Shown: piece after piece, positions 63,133 to 64,000 of the stretch
Layout of the letters: every line of letters starts with the position of its first letter
Numbering within the stretch: the stretch's first letter is position 1
DNA from: Bacteroidota bacterium
GTDB lineage: Bacteria > Bacteroidota > Bacteroidia > Chitinophagales > Saprospiraceae
DNA: 64,000 nt
Assembly (NCBI GenBank): GCA_024642665.1
Contig: JAHEAR010000004.1
Coordinates: forward strand, 103,691 to 167,690
Reading direction: 5' to 3'
Made by a program: the position numbers and the translations under genes
Notes under the pieces: generated by a model
The model's input: only the letters and a program-made list of their open reading frames with translations
What the model was told of the DNA's origin: nothing
Databases searched by the model: none

Positions 63133-63696
63133 ATGAATGAAATGTTAGAAGAAGCTATCGCGCATAGTAAAGAGCAAATGGACCATGCCATAGATCATCT
63201 TAAAAAAGAATTGACTAAAATCAGAACAGGAAAGGCCTCCACCAGCATGCTTGATGGCCTGCTTGTTGATTATTATGGAACAGATACCCCGTTATCACAG
63301 GTAGCGAATGTGGGTATCGCAGATGCGCGTACAATCACCATTCAGCCCTGGGAGAAAGCTATGCTGGCAAAAATTGAACAAAGTATATTCGGTGCTAATC
63401 TTGGGATCACACCAATGAATGACGGTGAGATCATACGGATATCCATTCCACCCCTGACAGAAGAGCGGCGTCGCGATCTGGCCAAGCAGGCAAAAGCATC
63501 CGGGGAAGAGGCTAAAGTTTCTTTAAGAAATGTTCGCCATAAAATCCTGGATGCTATAAAGAAAGAAGTCAAAGATGGCTATCCGGAAGATATGGGCAAG
63601 AAAAAAGAAGCGGAGATAGACAAAATGCTTCATGATCATTCTGATAGAATTGATCAGTTAATCCATGCCAAAGAGAAAGATATTATGACGGTATAG
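63133..63696 (+). CDS. frr: Ribosome recycling factor
   Basis: 187 residues from the ATG at 63133; the frame runs back to 62995 but that part overlaps the peptidase gene and is not RRF-like. The three-helix bundle carries MDHAIDHLKKELTKIRTGKA at its start and PLTEERRRDLAKQAKASGEE later, both diagnostic. RRF splits post-termination ribosomes together with EF-G. Possibly paired in function with the EF-G paralogue and RF3 in this window. Confidence 0.96.
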   Translation: MNEMLEEAIAHSKEQMDHAIDHLKKELTKIRTGKASTSMLDGLLVDYYGTDTPLSQVANVGIADARTITIQPWEKAMLAKIEQSIFGANLGITPMNDGEIIRISIPPLTEERRRDLAKQAKASGEEAKVSLRNVRHKILDAIKKEVKDGYPEDMGKKKEAEIDKMLHDHSDRIDQLIHAKEKDIMTV

Positions 63697-63735
63697 ATTG
63701 TGAAAAAATTAAAATAATTTTTGAGATTTTTATTT

Positions 63736-64000
63736 TTACCGCAGAACATTAATTAGTTTTCTAACCAGCGTCTGGCCTCCTGATCGTACGCCGATATCCA
63801 GAATTTTATCTAACTGCATCGCCACGTCGAGCATCTGGCTGGTCATTTTATTGATCTCGGCTACTTCCATGGGACTGGCTTTTTCAGCATCGGTCACCTG
63901 CAGGTTTTGAAGGGATTGAATCACCGGATCCAATTCACGGCGTTTGCGTTCACGGGCTATTTGCAATGCGATTTTCCAGGCATCCTTTTCTGCAGAATAA
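63736..64000 (-). CDS. Unidentified protein, C-terminal end only
   Basis: About 88 residues; the gene starts beyond the right edge. The frame stays open through the window end (SAEKDAWKIALQIARERK), so an apparent start at TTG 63966 is internal. The visible part is helical and charged, with LQNLQVTDAEKASPMEVAEI and a tail RSGGQTLVRKLINVLR. I cannot assign a family from this end. Convergent with frr. Confidence 0.6.
   Translation of the reverse strand, partial: YSAEKDAWKIALQIARERKRRELDPVIQSLQNLQVTDAEKASPMEVAEINKMTSQMLDVAMQLDKILDIGVRSGGQTLVRKLINVLR

Overview
The window comes from a member of the Bacteroidota, most likely the Saprospiria/Chitinophagia side of the phylum. The evidence is: five surface or secreted proteins ending in type IX secretion (T9SS) sorting domains, one with a gliding-type (type B) C-terminus; promoter boxes of the Bacteroidota TTTG-N19-TAnnTTTG type; a SusC-style TonB-dependent receptor with an N-terminal carboxypeptidase-regulatory domain; an F0F1 operon without beta and epsilon genes; Rho with a long disordered insert; and Omp28, DUF4252 and DUF6029 proteins. 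No tRNA, rRNA, CRISPR array, prophage or transposase gene was seen.

Layout. 1-8.9 kb: end of a tRNA methylthiotransferase (mtaB), a two-component pair, a PadR/PspC operon with a dyad operator, release factor 3, an M48 protease, a BI-1/YccA protein and QueD. 9-14.8 kb: two T9SS cargo proteins (one with an Omp28-like CxxC domain) and an overlapping FAD oxidoreductase/polyferredoxin pair. 14.9-22.8 kb, minus strand: ABC exporter genes with a DUF4252 lipoprotein, and atpBEFHAG. 23-31.6 kb: two large surface proteins, an FG-GAP/UnbV protein and a 1.85-kilo-residue repeat adhesin. 31.6-36.6 kb, minus: rny, zapA, a coiled-coil protein and pheT. 36.7-39.9 kb: divergent Omp28 lipoprotein/DUF6029 barrel and TlpA-like thioredoxin. 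40-45.6 kb: recQ, aroQ, a CAT-like acetyltransferase, yidD and ahcY, with a dense intergenic repeat cluster before ahcY. 45.8-53.9 kb: TonB-like protein, TonB-dependent receptor, duplicated T9SS surface protein and an orphan response regulator. 54-64 kb: an EF-G paralogue with altered GTPase motifs, an exported glutaredoxin, rnpA, rpmH, rho, serS, a zinc peptidase, frr and the end of an unidentified gene.

Two themes stand out. One is translation and RNA metabolism (prfC, pheT, serS, frr, rpmH, rnpA, rny, rho, EF-G2). The other is extracytoplasmic redox and surface display (TlpA, exported glutaredoxin, two Omp28-type CxxC proteins, T9SS cargo). Intergenic DNA carries a recurring family of imperfect 7-bp tandem repeats and a GC-rich dispersed element. 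No clearly new multi-gene system is demonstrated. The best candidates for follow-up are the EF-G paralogue, the FAD/polyferredoxin pair with no ordinary start codon, the dimeric adhesin array, and the repeat/hairpin cluster at 43.8-44.2 kb.
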